60,164 nt of DNA, taken from NCBI GenBank assembly GCA_001839685.1, contig MLAK01000728.1:6194-66357 (forward strand), given 5' to 3'. Under the pieces are notes generated by a model. That model searched no databases, was not told the DNA's origin, and saw only the letters and a list, made by a program, of their open reading frames with translations. The position numbers and the translations under genes are program-made. The DNA is from Tritrichomonas foetus. Taxonomy: Eukaryota > Parabasalia > Tritrichomonadida > Tritrichomonadidae. Each line of letters starts with the position of its first letter. Position 1 is the first letter of the stretch. This document shows positions 30,065-39,374 of this stretch, in pieces.

Positions 30065-30745
30065 TTACCCAAATTCAACATATTCACCATAGAATTCAAT
30101 TGAACACAATGACAAAATATTATGGTTCTTATTGTTAGAACACTGTCGTAATCGAATAAATCGTGCAAACTCGATTTCCTTTCCTATCGAGTAATTACAA
30201 TTTTTATCCATATTGCCCTAACTATATTCTTGGTTATTTTGAATAATTTCTTTCCAACTGTTCCCATCGTTTGATATTTCAATAACCCACCACGTAAGGA
30301 ATTCTTCTTGTTGGTTAATCATTGTTATTTGATAATCGGAAATTTGCATTAAACCTTTCTTAAAATGATAGCATATCCATTGATTAGGTTTATTATCAGA
30401 TCTGAAAACAAAGGAATCATTTGTAACAGTTATATCAGGTTTATATATTTAACTACTGGATGCAGTTACTCCAACAAGACCACTATCTATAGGATCCCGA
30501 TTAAATTTGCTTCTGAGATAATTAAAAACGCCATCATTAACCAAACCATAAGTTAATGGTAATTGTTTTATTCGATATCTATCATACTTATTGAAAGGTG
30601 AATTTAAAGCTTCATTAGCTCTAGGTAGAATGAGTCTTTTTATCAAAGAAGTCCAAATTTGTGTATTCATGAAATCAAGATTAAATACCTCGACAAACTT
30701 ATTCATTGAATTATTCGACAGGTTTTCAAATTGAACCCACTCCAT
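30065..30745 (-). pseudogene. BACK/F5-8C family pseudogene with two in-frame stops
   Basis: One continuous frame reads, from the ATG at 30745: MEWVQFENLSNNSMNKF and a helical BACK-like segment, then GVFNYLRSKFNRDPIDSGLVGVTASSS, the usual linker of trichomonad BTB/BACK/F5-8C proteins. A TAA (30449-30451) follows. In the same frame come an F5/8C core (QWICYHFKKGLMQISDYQI, WWVIEISNDGNSWKEI), a TAG near 30221, and the terminal strands ARFIRLRQ and LCSIEFYGEYVEFG before the final TAA at 30065. The BTB domain is missing, so the copy is 5'-truncated and carries two nonsense changes but no frameshift, which suggests fairly recent inactivation. Two GACCAT motifs (30884 and 30914) lie 140-170 bp upstream. 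Confidence 0.8.
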
Positions 30746-31036
30746 TAATCTATAGCTATATTTTTTTCTTTTTCCATTTTGTTGTAAACTTTTTCTTTGA
30801 ACACAGAAAAAGTTTCAATATTGTATGCATATGTGGTCATATACTCTGAGATTTTTATTTTTATATTTTGGGAAAAGTTATATGACCATATAATATTTTT
30901 TTTCGGAATATAAATGGTCAATTGCAATCTTCGGTTTCATGAAATACATTCTACAATGATTAAATCACGCTCAAAAAAGATTTTTATTATAAACATTTTT
31001 ATAAAAATAACAAATTACTAAATATTGAATAAAGAA

Positions 31037-33340
31037 TCAGAAAAAGTCTTCGTCTTCAAAACTATTGGAATTACTGTGTTGAGCTTGTCCATCTTCTTCA
31101 TTTTTCCGACCACTTTTGGAATTATCAGAGTTCCCTTTTTTGCGACTATTAAATGTAAATTCGTCAGTACATTCATCATCAGCCTCCGAATCTGACTGTT
31201 CAGGTAGAATTTCTTCTATTGGCGGATCTATAATAATTGGCTTTTGTGTTGGCCCTTTTGGAGTTTTTGAGCTATCAAAGAAGGTAGGCTCACTTAAATC
31301 TTCAATAATGAAAGTATCTTGTGAAGAGAAAAACAAAGCTTCTTCCTCTTCTTCTTCCTCTTCAAAGTCATAATAAGTAAAATAACTTTCACTTCTATTT
31401 CTATTTGTTGATGTTTTTGACTTATCTGTATCATTTTTCCTTATATTTTCTGTATTATCAGTTTGATTTTTGGGATCAGTGGATGAAATGTTTTCTTTGA
31501 GCTCACTTTTGAATTCTTTCATTCCATGCCCTTCGTGAATGTTTGGATCTCGACCAAAAGTATTCAAATTTTGGATATAAGAATATATTTTTTCAAATTT
31601 TGCTTCTATTTCTTTTTCCTTGACTTCGAAGGATGAAATAATTTTTTGTTGGATTAATGAAATGTAACTTTCGGTGGCGAAAAATTGATTTTCATGTTTT
31701 TGAGAATTTTGATTTATTTCTTTTTCAAATAAGTTAGTTTTACTTCGATGATAATTTTTTTCTTCCTCAAGTGAATAATAAATCTCTTTAATATTGTTAT
31801 TGCATTTTTCATTTAAAGAAACCATTTGGTTTCGAATGTCATCAATTGATAATTCAACTTCTTGAATTCTTTTTTCTAAATCATCAAGTTTTCCATCTAT
31901 TTCATTCAAAGGTGCAATTTCCTTTTGTAATTTAAGTTTTGATGAAGAAAACCTTTCAAGTGATTCATTCTTTGCTTGTTCAAGAATATCTTTATACTGC
32001 TTATTTTGAATATCACATTCATTATTTATTTTGGTTAAAAATGTAGCTAATTTATTTTCTATCTCTTCGAAATTCCTTTTTCTTATCTGTGATTCAGTTT
32101 CAAGAACTGATAAAATACTTGAAATTTCTTTTTCATGATTATTTGATGTAACGAAAATTGTATCAACAATTTCCGTCTGAAAAGCTTTAAAGTTTGATTC
32201 AGTATCTAAGATCAAACTTTCAAGTTGATTGTATAAATTAGTAATCATATCAGAACAATCATTTTGCGTAGAAGTGAATTCATTTTTTATAGAATTACTT
32301 AAATCTTGAATGGATTGCTGATACTCTTTCTGCATTTTTTGAAGTAATTCTGAAATTTTGGTGACAGAACTGGAAACATTGGACTGAATCCATTGAATTT
32401 TAGAATGAAGACCATTTGTGATTTCTTTCCTCTCTGTTGACAGGTTTATAAAATCATTGACAAAATTTTCTGAAGTTGTCAGTATTTTGTCATTGGTAAT
32501 TTTTTGAAAGTTTTCAAATTTTTCAATTGTAGAATTATCAATTTTATGAACTTCTTCATTTTTAATAAATAAACTGTTCACTATATTTTTATCTTTATTG
32601 TCTAAAATTTTGAGTTTATTTGGAATATCGAAAATTTTCTTGTTTATTCGGTTTTTTTCAAATGTTACGAGATCAATTTCTTTTTGGATAAAATTATCTG
32701 CATGATTGAAGTTTTCTTTAATCATACTGGCGTTTGATGATAATTCTAAATAAGCATTACTACAGTTTTGCAAAGAAGATGCTGATGAATGATGAATTGA
32801 ATTTGAATTCAATTCAATGATTTTTTTCAAATTTTGGATTTGAGATGAAATAGGCTGAATTGATGCAGAAATTTTATATGAAGAAATACTTTCGATTGAA
32901 CTTCTTATTTGTTGAATTTCTGTTTCTATTTTTTGTAAGAAGTTTTGAATATTTGATTGCTCATTTTCTTGAATTGTTTCGAAAATGAAAAAATTATTTT
33001 CCATTTTTTCTTCAATTTTTGAAATTTTTGAAATAAATCCTTCTTGATTATACGCATCAAATTTATGATCAGAATAACGATAAGAATTTGAATTCAATGA
33101 ATTCGAAAAATGATTTGAATAATTAGTTGTTCGGAAATGACCGCCATTTGATTTGTTGGGACTATTTTGTAAAGAAGAAAATCTTCGTTGAGTCAATTTT
33201 GAATTAAAATCAAGATTGTTGAGCGAATAAATTTGATCCAGTTTCTCTTGATTTTTCGTTTGTATTTGCTTCATCAAGTCATTTGCAAACTGTCTTTGAT
33301 TGAATCGGAGAGCGGAATCATCACGCTCTCCGATTGACAT
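31037..33340 (-). CDS. Large coiled-coil protein, 767 aa, function unknown
   Basis: A short N-terminal conserved-looking helix (ALRFNQRQFANDLMKQIQ) and a Ser/Asn-rich stretch are followed by nearly continuous heptad-like coiled coil from about residue 95 to 570. The C-terminus (about 600-767) is acidic and low in complexity, with a run of eight Glu and several Asp/Glu clusters, ending DEDFF. No catalytic motif or membrane segment is visible. The layout suits a cytoskeletal or basal-body structural protein, but that is only a guess. The start is supported by a TCATCTGAG Initiator-like leader of 7 nt. It is transcribed divergently from the CEP78-like gene, with 312 bp between them. Confidence 0.75.
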   Translation of the reverse strand: MSIGERDDSALRFNQRQFANDLMKQIQTKNQEKLDQIYSLNNLDFNSKLTQRRFSSLQNSPNKSNGGHFRTTNYSNHFSNSLNSNSYRYSDHKFDAYNQEGFISKISKIEEKMENNFFIFETIQENEQSNIQNFLQKIETEIQQIRSSIESISSYKISASIQPISSQIQNLKKIIELNSNSIHHSSASSLQNCSNAYLELSSNASMIKENFNHADNFIQKEIDLVTFEKNRINKKIFDIPNKLKILDNKDKNIVNSLFIKNEEVHKIDNSTIEKFENFQKITNDKILTTSENFVNDFINLSTERKEITNGLHSKIQWIQSNVSSSVTKISELLQKMQKEYQQSIQDLSNSIKNEFTSTQNDCSDMITNLYNQLESLILDTESNFKAFQTEIVDTIFVTSNNHEKEISSILSVLETESQIRKRNFEEIENKLATFLTKINNECDIQNKQYKDILEQAKNESLERFSSSKLKLQKEIAPLNEIDGKLDDLEKRIQEVELSIDDIRNQMVSLNEKCNNNIKEIYYSLEEEKNYHRSKTNLFEKEINQNSQKHENQFFATESYISLIQQKIISSFEVKEKEIEAKFEKIYSYIQNLNTFGRDPNIHEGHGMKEFKSELKENISSTDPKNQTDNTENIRKNDTDKSKTSTNRNRSESYFTYYDFEEEEEEEEALFFSSQDTFIIEDLSEPTFFDSSKTPKGPTQKPIIIDPPIEEILPEQSDSEADDECTDEFTFNSRKKGNSDNSKSGRKNEEDGQAQHSNSNSFEDEDFF

Positions 33341-33652
33341 CTCAGATGATTTCCGGAAAGAATGAACTTTTTCTGAAAATAAATGGTTTTATGTAACGTA
33401 TATTCTTGAATTGAAAATAGTGGACTTTTTGAATTAGTTAAATATGATAATGTTAACCATTATGAAATACGAATATGAACATATTTCACATGAATTACAA
33501 TATAAAAAGAAAGCTGATACAATAAAAAACATTACATTAGGTGTGTGAGCACCAATCATTCTCTTTTTATGGAAATGTAAGAGATATTGGTTTTATACAG
33601 TTAAAATATGACCATTTATACATTGAAAATATTATAAACAGCCATTTCGAGG
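33341..33652. promoter_or_regulatory. Divergent promoter spacer with GACCAT
   Basis: The 312-bp head-to-head spacer holds a TCA motif (33347-33349) for the coiled-coil gene, a CCATTT motif (33642-33647) 9 nt before the + strand ATG, and GACCAT at 33610-33615, 38 bp upstream of that ATG. Confidence 0.4.
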
Positions 33653-34789
33653 ATGATTTCCCACGAAGAAATTCGAGCAATTGCTGATGGGAAAGGATCC
33701 GTATATCATTTTGATTTATCAAAAATATCAGGTGATTATTACGAACCCCTTTTAAAAACGCTTCAACATTTCGCGAAAAAAAATATTGAATCTCTTGGAT
33801 TTAATTGTGATGAACTTTTTCATGCCGAACAGAAATTACTTATTGGAAAGCCAATGCCAGTTAATGTTTTAAATTCAATTGCTAAAACAAAATCACATTA
33901 TATTCGAAATGTTGTCGAACTTGTTTGTCATGTCATTCCGAGAAGTACTACACTTTTAGAGATAACATTATCTAATTTAAATATAAAAAAAGATTATATT
34001 TCTCGAATAATTTCTGCCTTTTCACATTCTCCGTCACTTGAAACGATAAACTTGGTTAAAATTCCACTTGGTGATGAAAGTTTCAGAGTTTTATTGAAAT
34101 ACATTGATCCTAATCAAATTAAGAATATCACAATTATGTATTGTGGAATTACAGAAGTAAGCTTAAAAGACATTCTCGATTTTATTTATCGAAAAGATGA
34201 AAATGTGACAAAAAATGGAGGAATTGAAAATTTTGTAATATCTCGTGCAGAAATTTCACAAAATGGTCAAAACAAAATACAAGAAGCTCTGAAAAATAAA
34301 AGTGTTTTTAGAAATGAAATAAATCCAAAATTTTTAGGAAATCAAAATATAGAAAATCCAATTAAAAACAAAGTAGAGCATCTTCCAATTTTAAAAAATA
34401 CTAATGATGCACCAAATTTAAATAAAAATAAGAATTCACCGAAAAAGATCAGCATGCCAAAAGCAAATTCAAAAAGAACACCATCGAAAGAAGTTGTTAC
34501 TATTAGTAATAATAGTGCTGGTAAAAGTGATGAAATATTAAATCGAAAAATGAAAGAAATGGAATTTCAACGATATTCTGAAATGATGCTATTAAAGGAA
34601 CTTGAATATCAAAATATTAAACTCACAGAAACGCTCAATCAATTGAAACAAAGTATGAAAGCTGTTCAATATGATGATGAAACATTTATTATTGGTGCTG
34701 AAGCAGAAAAGTTTGTGAGTTTTGTTAAAGAGCTTGAATCAAAAGTTTCTCTTTTAGAAGAAAAGAAAACTGAATATTCAAAAATTTAG
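33653..34789 (+). CDS. CEP78-like leucine-rich-repeat plus coiled-coil protein
   Basis: The 378-residue protein has an N-terminal LRR array (about 25-215). Its units TLLEITLSNLNIKKDYISRI, LETINLVKIPLGDESF and IKNITIMYCGITEVSL follow the spacing of the ribonuclease-inhibitor-type repeats of the centriolar protein CEP78. A Lys/Asn-rich linker (about 225-290) and a C-terminal coiled coil (about 295-378) complete a CEP78-like layout. Human CEP78 is longer, about 690 residues. CEP78 controls centriole length and ubiquitin signalling at the distal centriole; trichomonads have flagellar basal bodies, so such a role is plausible. The CEP78 assignment rests on repeat layout, not on an alignment, and a generic LRR protein remains possible. 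Confidence 0.6.
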   Translation: MISHEEIRAIADGKGSVYHFDLSKISGDYYEPLLKTLQHFAKKNIESLGFNCDELFHAEQKLLIGKPMPVNVLNSIAKTKSHYIRNVVELVCHVIPRSTTLLEITLSNLNIKKDYISRIISAFSHSPSLETINLVKIPLGDESFRVLLKYIDPNQIKNITIMYCGITEVSLKDILDFIYRKDENVTKNGGIENFVISRAEISQNGQNKIQEALKNKSVFRNEINPKFLGNQNIENPIKNKVEHLPILKNTNDAPNLNKNKNSPKKISMPKANSKRTPSKEVVTISNNSAGKSDEILNRKMKEMEFQRYSEMMLLKELEYQNIKLTETLNQLKQSMKAVQYDDETFIIGAEAEKFVSFVKELESKVSLLEEKKTEYSKI

Positions 34790-35285
34790 TTCACATTTTC
34801 ACAGATTTTTAACTTATGGTAACACTATTTTGTCTGGCCATTCAGAAAATGAAATAAGCAACAATCGAAATAGAATTTTGATTATCTCTGTATGTTCCAT
34901 TTTATGTGACATTGTTTAAAATTCCTGAATCATGATGCATTTCTCATATGTAAATTAACATTGTATTCTTACAAAGAATTTTTCGGTATAAATGAATCTT
35001 ATGTCATGATGATAGTTTTATTTTTATTTTTGAACAATCGACACATATTTTTCTTAATTAATATTTACAAAGGTGATTTGATTATCCCAAAAAGTCACCC
35101 ACACCTTGATTGTAGAGCTTAGGATTGTAAATGAAATGAATTTGATCTACAGAAAGAAAGACTTGAGATGATTGAGTTACTGTCGTGAACGGATATTTCT
35201 TTCAACTCAATTAAAGTGTGAAAAAGTTAACCGAATTTCAATTGATTTATTAACTTTTTCAGATTATAATTGTTCATAAAATATC
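34790..35285. other. Intergenic region, nothing recognised
   Basis: AT-rich spacer. A TTCATAAAA Initiator-like motif (35273-35281) lies 10 nt before the next ATG. Confidence 0.5.
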
Positions 35286-35966
35286 ATGAAAAACTTCATC
35301 AATAAAGTCAAAGAAACCACACAAATCGGAGTTCAATTCGTCAAAGAAGCCACTGGTATGGAAAACACACAGGCCGATCCTGTTTTCGATGCAGCAGTAA
35401 CCCATCTTAAGGCCATGAAAAAAAGGTTTAATGAATTCTACAAAAACGTTGAAGAATTAATGTCAATTTTCCCATCAATAGCAGAAAACGGAACAAAATT
35501 TTCGAACGCGCTTGTTCACCTCGACCAAAATAGTGGCGGATATTGCTCGACTACTTCAAATTCGTACGATCTCTTTTTCAAGCAAACCAAATCCTTTATC
35601 GAAAAAAGCGTCATCGATCCAATGGGCCCGCTGGTCCTCAAACAGATTGAAAACGTTCAAAAGACAATCACCGAATTGGAAAAAGTCGAAAAAGAGCGGG
35701 AAAAGCTCAGGCTTCTCACTGAAAGCGAACGATCAAAACTTTCATCAGGTGGAGTTGCAGCTAGGCAAAGATTCGACCAGTATTACTCACAAATGATGCA
35801 AAACTCAAGGTACTATGTCGACCAGGTGAATATGATGTGGGCAAAACGATACGAAATAATTGAATGTCCTCTCCAGCAATTCGTTGGAATTATGTATGCA
35901 TTTTTACAGGCTGAATTGGCCGGAATTCAGGCGCTAGCAAGTGGTTTGGGTGGACAGCCTGTTTGA
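35286..35966 (+). CDS. BAR-domain protein, 226 aa
   Basis: The product is almost only a three-helix BAR-like domain. An amphipathic N-terminal start (MKNFINKVKETTQIGVQFVK) precedes a first helix with DAAVTHLKAMKKRFNEFYKN, a charged second helix (ITELEKVEKEREKLRLLTES) and a third helix ending in CPLQQFVGIMYAFLQAELAG, the usual position of the BAR terminus. BAR proteins dimerise and bind curved membranes during endocytosis or tubulation. The N-terminal amphipathic helix would fit an N-BAR type. No SH3 or other domain follows, which is short compared with endophilin or amphiphysin. GC is high throughout, as for an expressed housekeeping gene. Confidence 0.75.
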   Translation: MKNFINKVKETTQIGVQFVKEATGMENTQADPVFDAAVTHLKAMKKRFNEFYKNVEELMSIFPSIAENGTKFSNALVHLDQNSGGYCSTTSNSYDLFFKQTKSFIEKSVIDPMGPLVLKQIENVQKTITELEKVEKEREKLRLLTESERSKLSSGGVAARQRFDQYYSQMMQNSRYYVDQVNMMWAKRYEIIECPLQQFVGIMYAFLQAELAGIQALASGLGGQPV

Positions 35967-36807
35967 GCAAATTTTTAATGTGCATTCTAAACTTTTTATG
36001 TTTTAAAAAAAAAATAATTTTTTGGATTTTTTTTCCTTCTCCTCGTTTATAATTTATTAAATATAGGCAGGCATAAAACCCTGTGTACACCAGATCTCTA
36101 TAAAGAAACGCTCCGCAAAAACATGAAATAAAATCTTGATTAAATACAATCAATCAATTGTTATACAGTTCTAAGGTTTTGTCCCCTGACTCTATATTTG
36201 TAATATTCATCTTTATTGTGCTGCAGAAATTGTGCCATAATCAGTTCGAAATATATTACTTCACATTTCATTGCCTTGAACTTCAAGGCTTGAAGTAGCA
36301 CCATAATATCAATTCTATATTTTTATTATGTAGAATCTAGAATGAACTGATAATTGATTACTTTTCAAGGGTACAATCAATATCAATCGATAAGGAAAAA
36401 AAATATAATGATATTCGAATACTATCATACGTTTTAAAAACATTTTAATAAGATAAAAAAAGATATTGAAAAAACATTCTCTGATTAGAGGAATCGGATC
36501 GAAAAAAATCGTAAAAGTCATTTTAACCGTTAATGAAGCATTTTTTGCTCACAATAGTTTTGAGGAAATTGAATTGATTATTTTGACTCAGAATATAAAC
36601 TGAATAAATCATTCAATCCAAAAGTAAACCGTGTATAATTGAAAAAACAAACTTTTTAAGAACAATGATAATAACTTTTTAATAGTGTTTAAGTGAAATA
36701 TAATGAAAATAATTTAATTTTGAAATTGAGAATTTACACCTACACAAAAATTTTCAAAAACTTCAGAATTTTGAAGGCACATTCAATAAATTGCCCCTAT
36801 AAAAAAA
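35967..36807. other. Intergenic region, nothing recognised
   Basis: AT-rich 841-bp spacer. TTCAATAAA at 36782-36790 is a candidate Initiator for the next gene, giving a leader of about 23 nt. Confidence 0.5.
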
Positions 36808-38466
36808 ATGAATGACAGCTTCGATTTCTCGAGCGAGGCTGATCTAATCAAAGAAATCGAGAACATTGACCTTGGATGCGATGAGACGAACTCATTTTTC
36901 GCCGAAGAACCAGAGAAAATAATCCAATCCAAACCGAAGAAAGAAAATAACCCGACAGAACATCAGAAGAAAAGAAGACCACCAATTAAGATACATTTTC
37001 CACCAATCAATCTGGACGCGCTTCTCGAGAACAACGAAAAAGACGGAAATTGTGGCGGCAATGTGAACAATGGTGAAAAAGTTTCACCAAGAACCGGAAA
37101 TATAAATACAAATTTGAATGTAGGTTATAATCAAAAAATGAAAAGTGGCGGTGGTTATGGTGAAAAAATATCACCTCGTGTCGAAAATTTATGTTTCGAA
37201 AATACGGGCTATTCGTCTCCAAGAGCAACTGTTACGGATACCGCATTATCTTTGCTAGAGGTAAGAGCCATGAATTATCTCAACAGTTCATTTCAAAAAT
37301 TGAAAGAAGATTTGGTAAAAGAAATTAATGAATCATTTGAAAACAATACAACTATGAAAACAGCAATAGACACTTTTCTTTTCACATTTATGACTGAATT
37401 GCGAAATGAAATTAAATTTTTACCATCAAAGCCATCAAAATTAAATACACCATTAAATTCACCTAGAATTTCACCAAAAATCTCCCCATCGTATTCGACA
37501 CCAATAACAACAATAAATTCTCCTTGTGATTTTTCAAATCATTCTTCGCCATTAGAAACGCTTATTAATAATTTTGAAATGCCAGAAATTGATTTTGATT
37601 TCAAATTGAAAACGAATTCGATAAATAAGATTTCGACTTTTGATGTTCATCCATTAATTAATCGTGTGATGGAAGCAAAATCGAGTCTGAAGCATTCTAT
37701 CGAACAAAGTTTAGAAACGCTGAGGGAGGAAATAGCAGATCGAAATGAAAATGTGAATGAAAACTCTAAACGGAAGAGCGTTTTGAGAAGGCGCATTGAA
37801 AAATTGAAAGAAAAAGAATTCAAAGTCGAATCGATAATGAACGATCAAAATACTCAGAAATTACATTTAGAGCATTGTCGGAGATTACTCAATCAGAGAA
37901 TAGAAAATTTCGAAGCAAACATTACTAAACAGGATTATGAACGCCAAGAAATAGAAAAAATACAAGAAGAAGTCAAACTTATAGCAGAAGAAATAAATGG
38001 ATCCAAATTTGATTCACACAAAAATCGGGTCTTGAATAGAGTTAAATATTTAAGAAATGAAAGTGAAGAAGTTCTTCAATACGGAGGTGCAATTAGTGCA
38101 GCAACTACCATTCTTTATGAAACATCTTTTAATCTGAATGGTGTTAGGTCAAATATTGGCCATAACCGTCATGTTCCATTGAATATTAATCAAGACATCA
38201 TTCAAAGAGATAGCTATTCTGCCCCTTATTCTCCCAGATCAGTGATGTCTCAAAGATCAAATTCGAATGATAATAACATTCAATCCACCAGATTTTATTC
38301 TGATGATCCAATAAGACGAAGAATGGGGCACTTCACTAACTCAAACAAACGGGCACCAAACACAAGTGAAGATCTTCATTCCTATGAAGAAAATGAATAT
38401 GAGTCAGATTTATCTGGCTTAGTTCTTGACAACAGGTTTCAAATCAAGCTCCCTCATTTTGTCTAA
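36808..38466 (+). CDS. Coiled-coil protein with Ser-Pro-rich segments, 552 aa, function unknown
   Basis: An acidic N-terminus (MNDSFDFSSEADLIKEIENI) precedes a basic Pro-rich patch (KKRRPPIKIHFPPINLDALL) and Gly/Asn stretches. Many Ser-Pro sites follow (VSPRTG, ISPRVE, SSPRAT, NSPRISPKISP), typical of CDK or MAP kinase targets. A coiled coil spans about residues 290-410 (RKSVLRRRIEKLKEKEFKVE, LHLEHCRRLLNQRIENF). The C-terminal part again carries SPR motifs. I do not recognise the family. The layout suggests a phosphorylated cytoskeleton- or basal-body-associated protein. GC is distinctly higher in the first ~250 bp than in the rest. Confidence 0.75.
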   Translation: MNDSFDFSSEADLIKEIENIDLGCDETNSFFAEEPEKIIQSKPKKENNPTEHQKKRRPPIKIHFPPINLDALLENNEKDGNCGGNVNNGEKVSPRTGNINTNLNVGYNQKMKSGGGYGEKISPRVENLCFENTGYSSPRATVTDTALSLLEVRAMNYLNSSFQKLKEDLVKEINESFENNTTMKTAIDTFLFTFMTELRNEIKFLPSKPSKLNTPLNSPRISPKISPSYSTPITTINSPCDFSNHSSPLETLINNFEMPEIDFDFKLKTNSINKISTFDVHPLINRVMEAKSSLKHSIEQSLETLREEIADRNENVNENSKRKSVLRRRIEKLKEKEFKVESIMNDQNTQKLHLEHCRRLLNQRIENFEANITKQDYERQEIEKIQEEVKLIAEEINGSKFDSHKNRVLNRVKYLRNESEEVLQYGGAISAATTILYETSFNLNGVRSNIGHNRHVPLNINQDIIQRDSYSAPYSPRSVMSQRSNSNDNNIQSTRFYSDDPIRRRMGHFTNSNKRAPNTSEDLHSYEENEYESDLSGLVLDNRFQIKLPHFV

Positions 38467-39065
38467 TTCTAAACACACATGAGTTTCAATCAGTTTTTGC
38501 ATTTGCATAAGTGAAAAATGGATTGCCCACTTTTCCGTGGTTCTCCATGTGTAAATGTACTTGAAGAAGGAAAGGCTCTTGAAATGAATTAATTTCCTTC
38601 ACAAAACAGATTTGATCAAATCTTCATTTATTGAAATGACAATAAATATCCAACATACACGAAACTGTGTTCAGCTATCATCAGTTGTACGAAGATATTA
38701 TTAGATTCTGTTTTAATTTCAATAGTGATTATTTTATACTGTCCACGATGATTAGACTATGTTACATTTGTTTTGATAAACATTTAATAAAAAAAAATAG
38801 TTTTTATTTTTATTTAATTAATTTGTATTCTTAATAGTGATAAAATGCAGGTATCATGTATCACCATCTCAAACAAATTAACGAGACTAATGCAGATGAT
38901 TAAAAAAGTGTAGAATTGATAAATTCCGTTTTTTATTTAATAAATATGTACTTTATGTACTTTTGAAAGTTTTTACACTTCTGGTTGTGATTTTAACATA
39001 GTTTATACAAATACTTCATATTGGAATTGAAGTGAATTTTCAAAGGAATTCATTTAAAATGACAA
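38467..39065. other. Intergenic region, nothing recognised
   Basis: AT-rich 599-bp spacer without coding character. TTCATTT at 39049-39055 resembles an Initiator and lies just before the small ORF at 39066. Confidence 0.45.
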
Positions 39066-39341
39066 ATGCATGAATATGAATACTATCACTCACACAACAA
39101 ACAAAGTGAATTAGATGAGAAAAATTACGATTCCAAATTTTCGCAAAAATCAAAAACGTTGTCAATTCAAAAAGTTATCATCGATCATTTTTCGATGAAT
39201 ACCAAATGGCGTTATCACTTTTTAATAAGAAACTCACCGGCATATAAACTTTTCTTCATAGAATTTGCATCGATTCTGAGCAATCTTCAGATAGTTTCTA
39301 TCAAATTATTGGGATATAATAGAAAAACGGACAGCTTTTGA
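39066..39341 (+). CDS. Possible small ORF, 91 aa, upstream of the subtilisin gene
   Basis: ATG-started frame with mixed composition (SQKSKTLSIQKVIIDHFSMN, then a hydrophobic SPAYKLFFIEFASILSNLQI). A TTCATTT Initiator-like motif lies 10 nt upstream, but an out-of-frame ATG six bases before this start opens a four-codon ORF. It ends 33 bp before the subtilisin ATG and does not overlap that gene. There is no family match I can name. It may be a chance ORF. Confidence 0.3.
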   Translation: MHEYEYYHSHNKQSELDEKNYDSKFSQKSKTLSIQKVIIDHFSMNTKWRYHFLIRNSPAYKLFFIEFASILSNLQIVSIKLLGYNRKTDSF

Positions 39342-39374
39342 ATATGTAAAATTTCAAAATTTTTCAAAGCCAAA

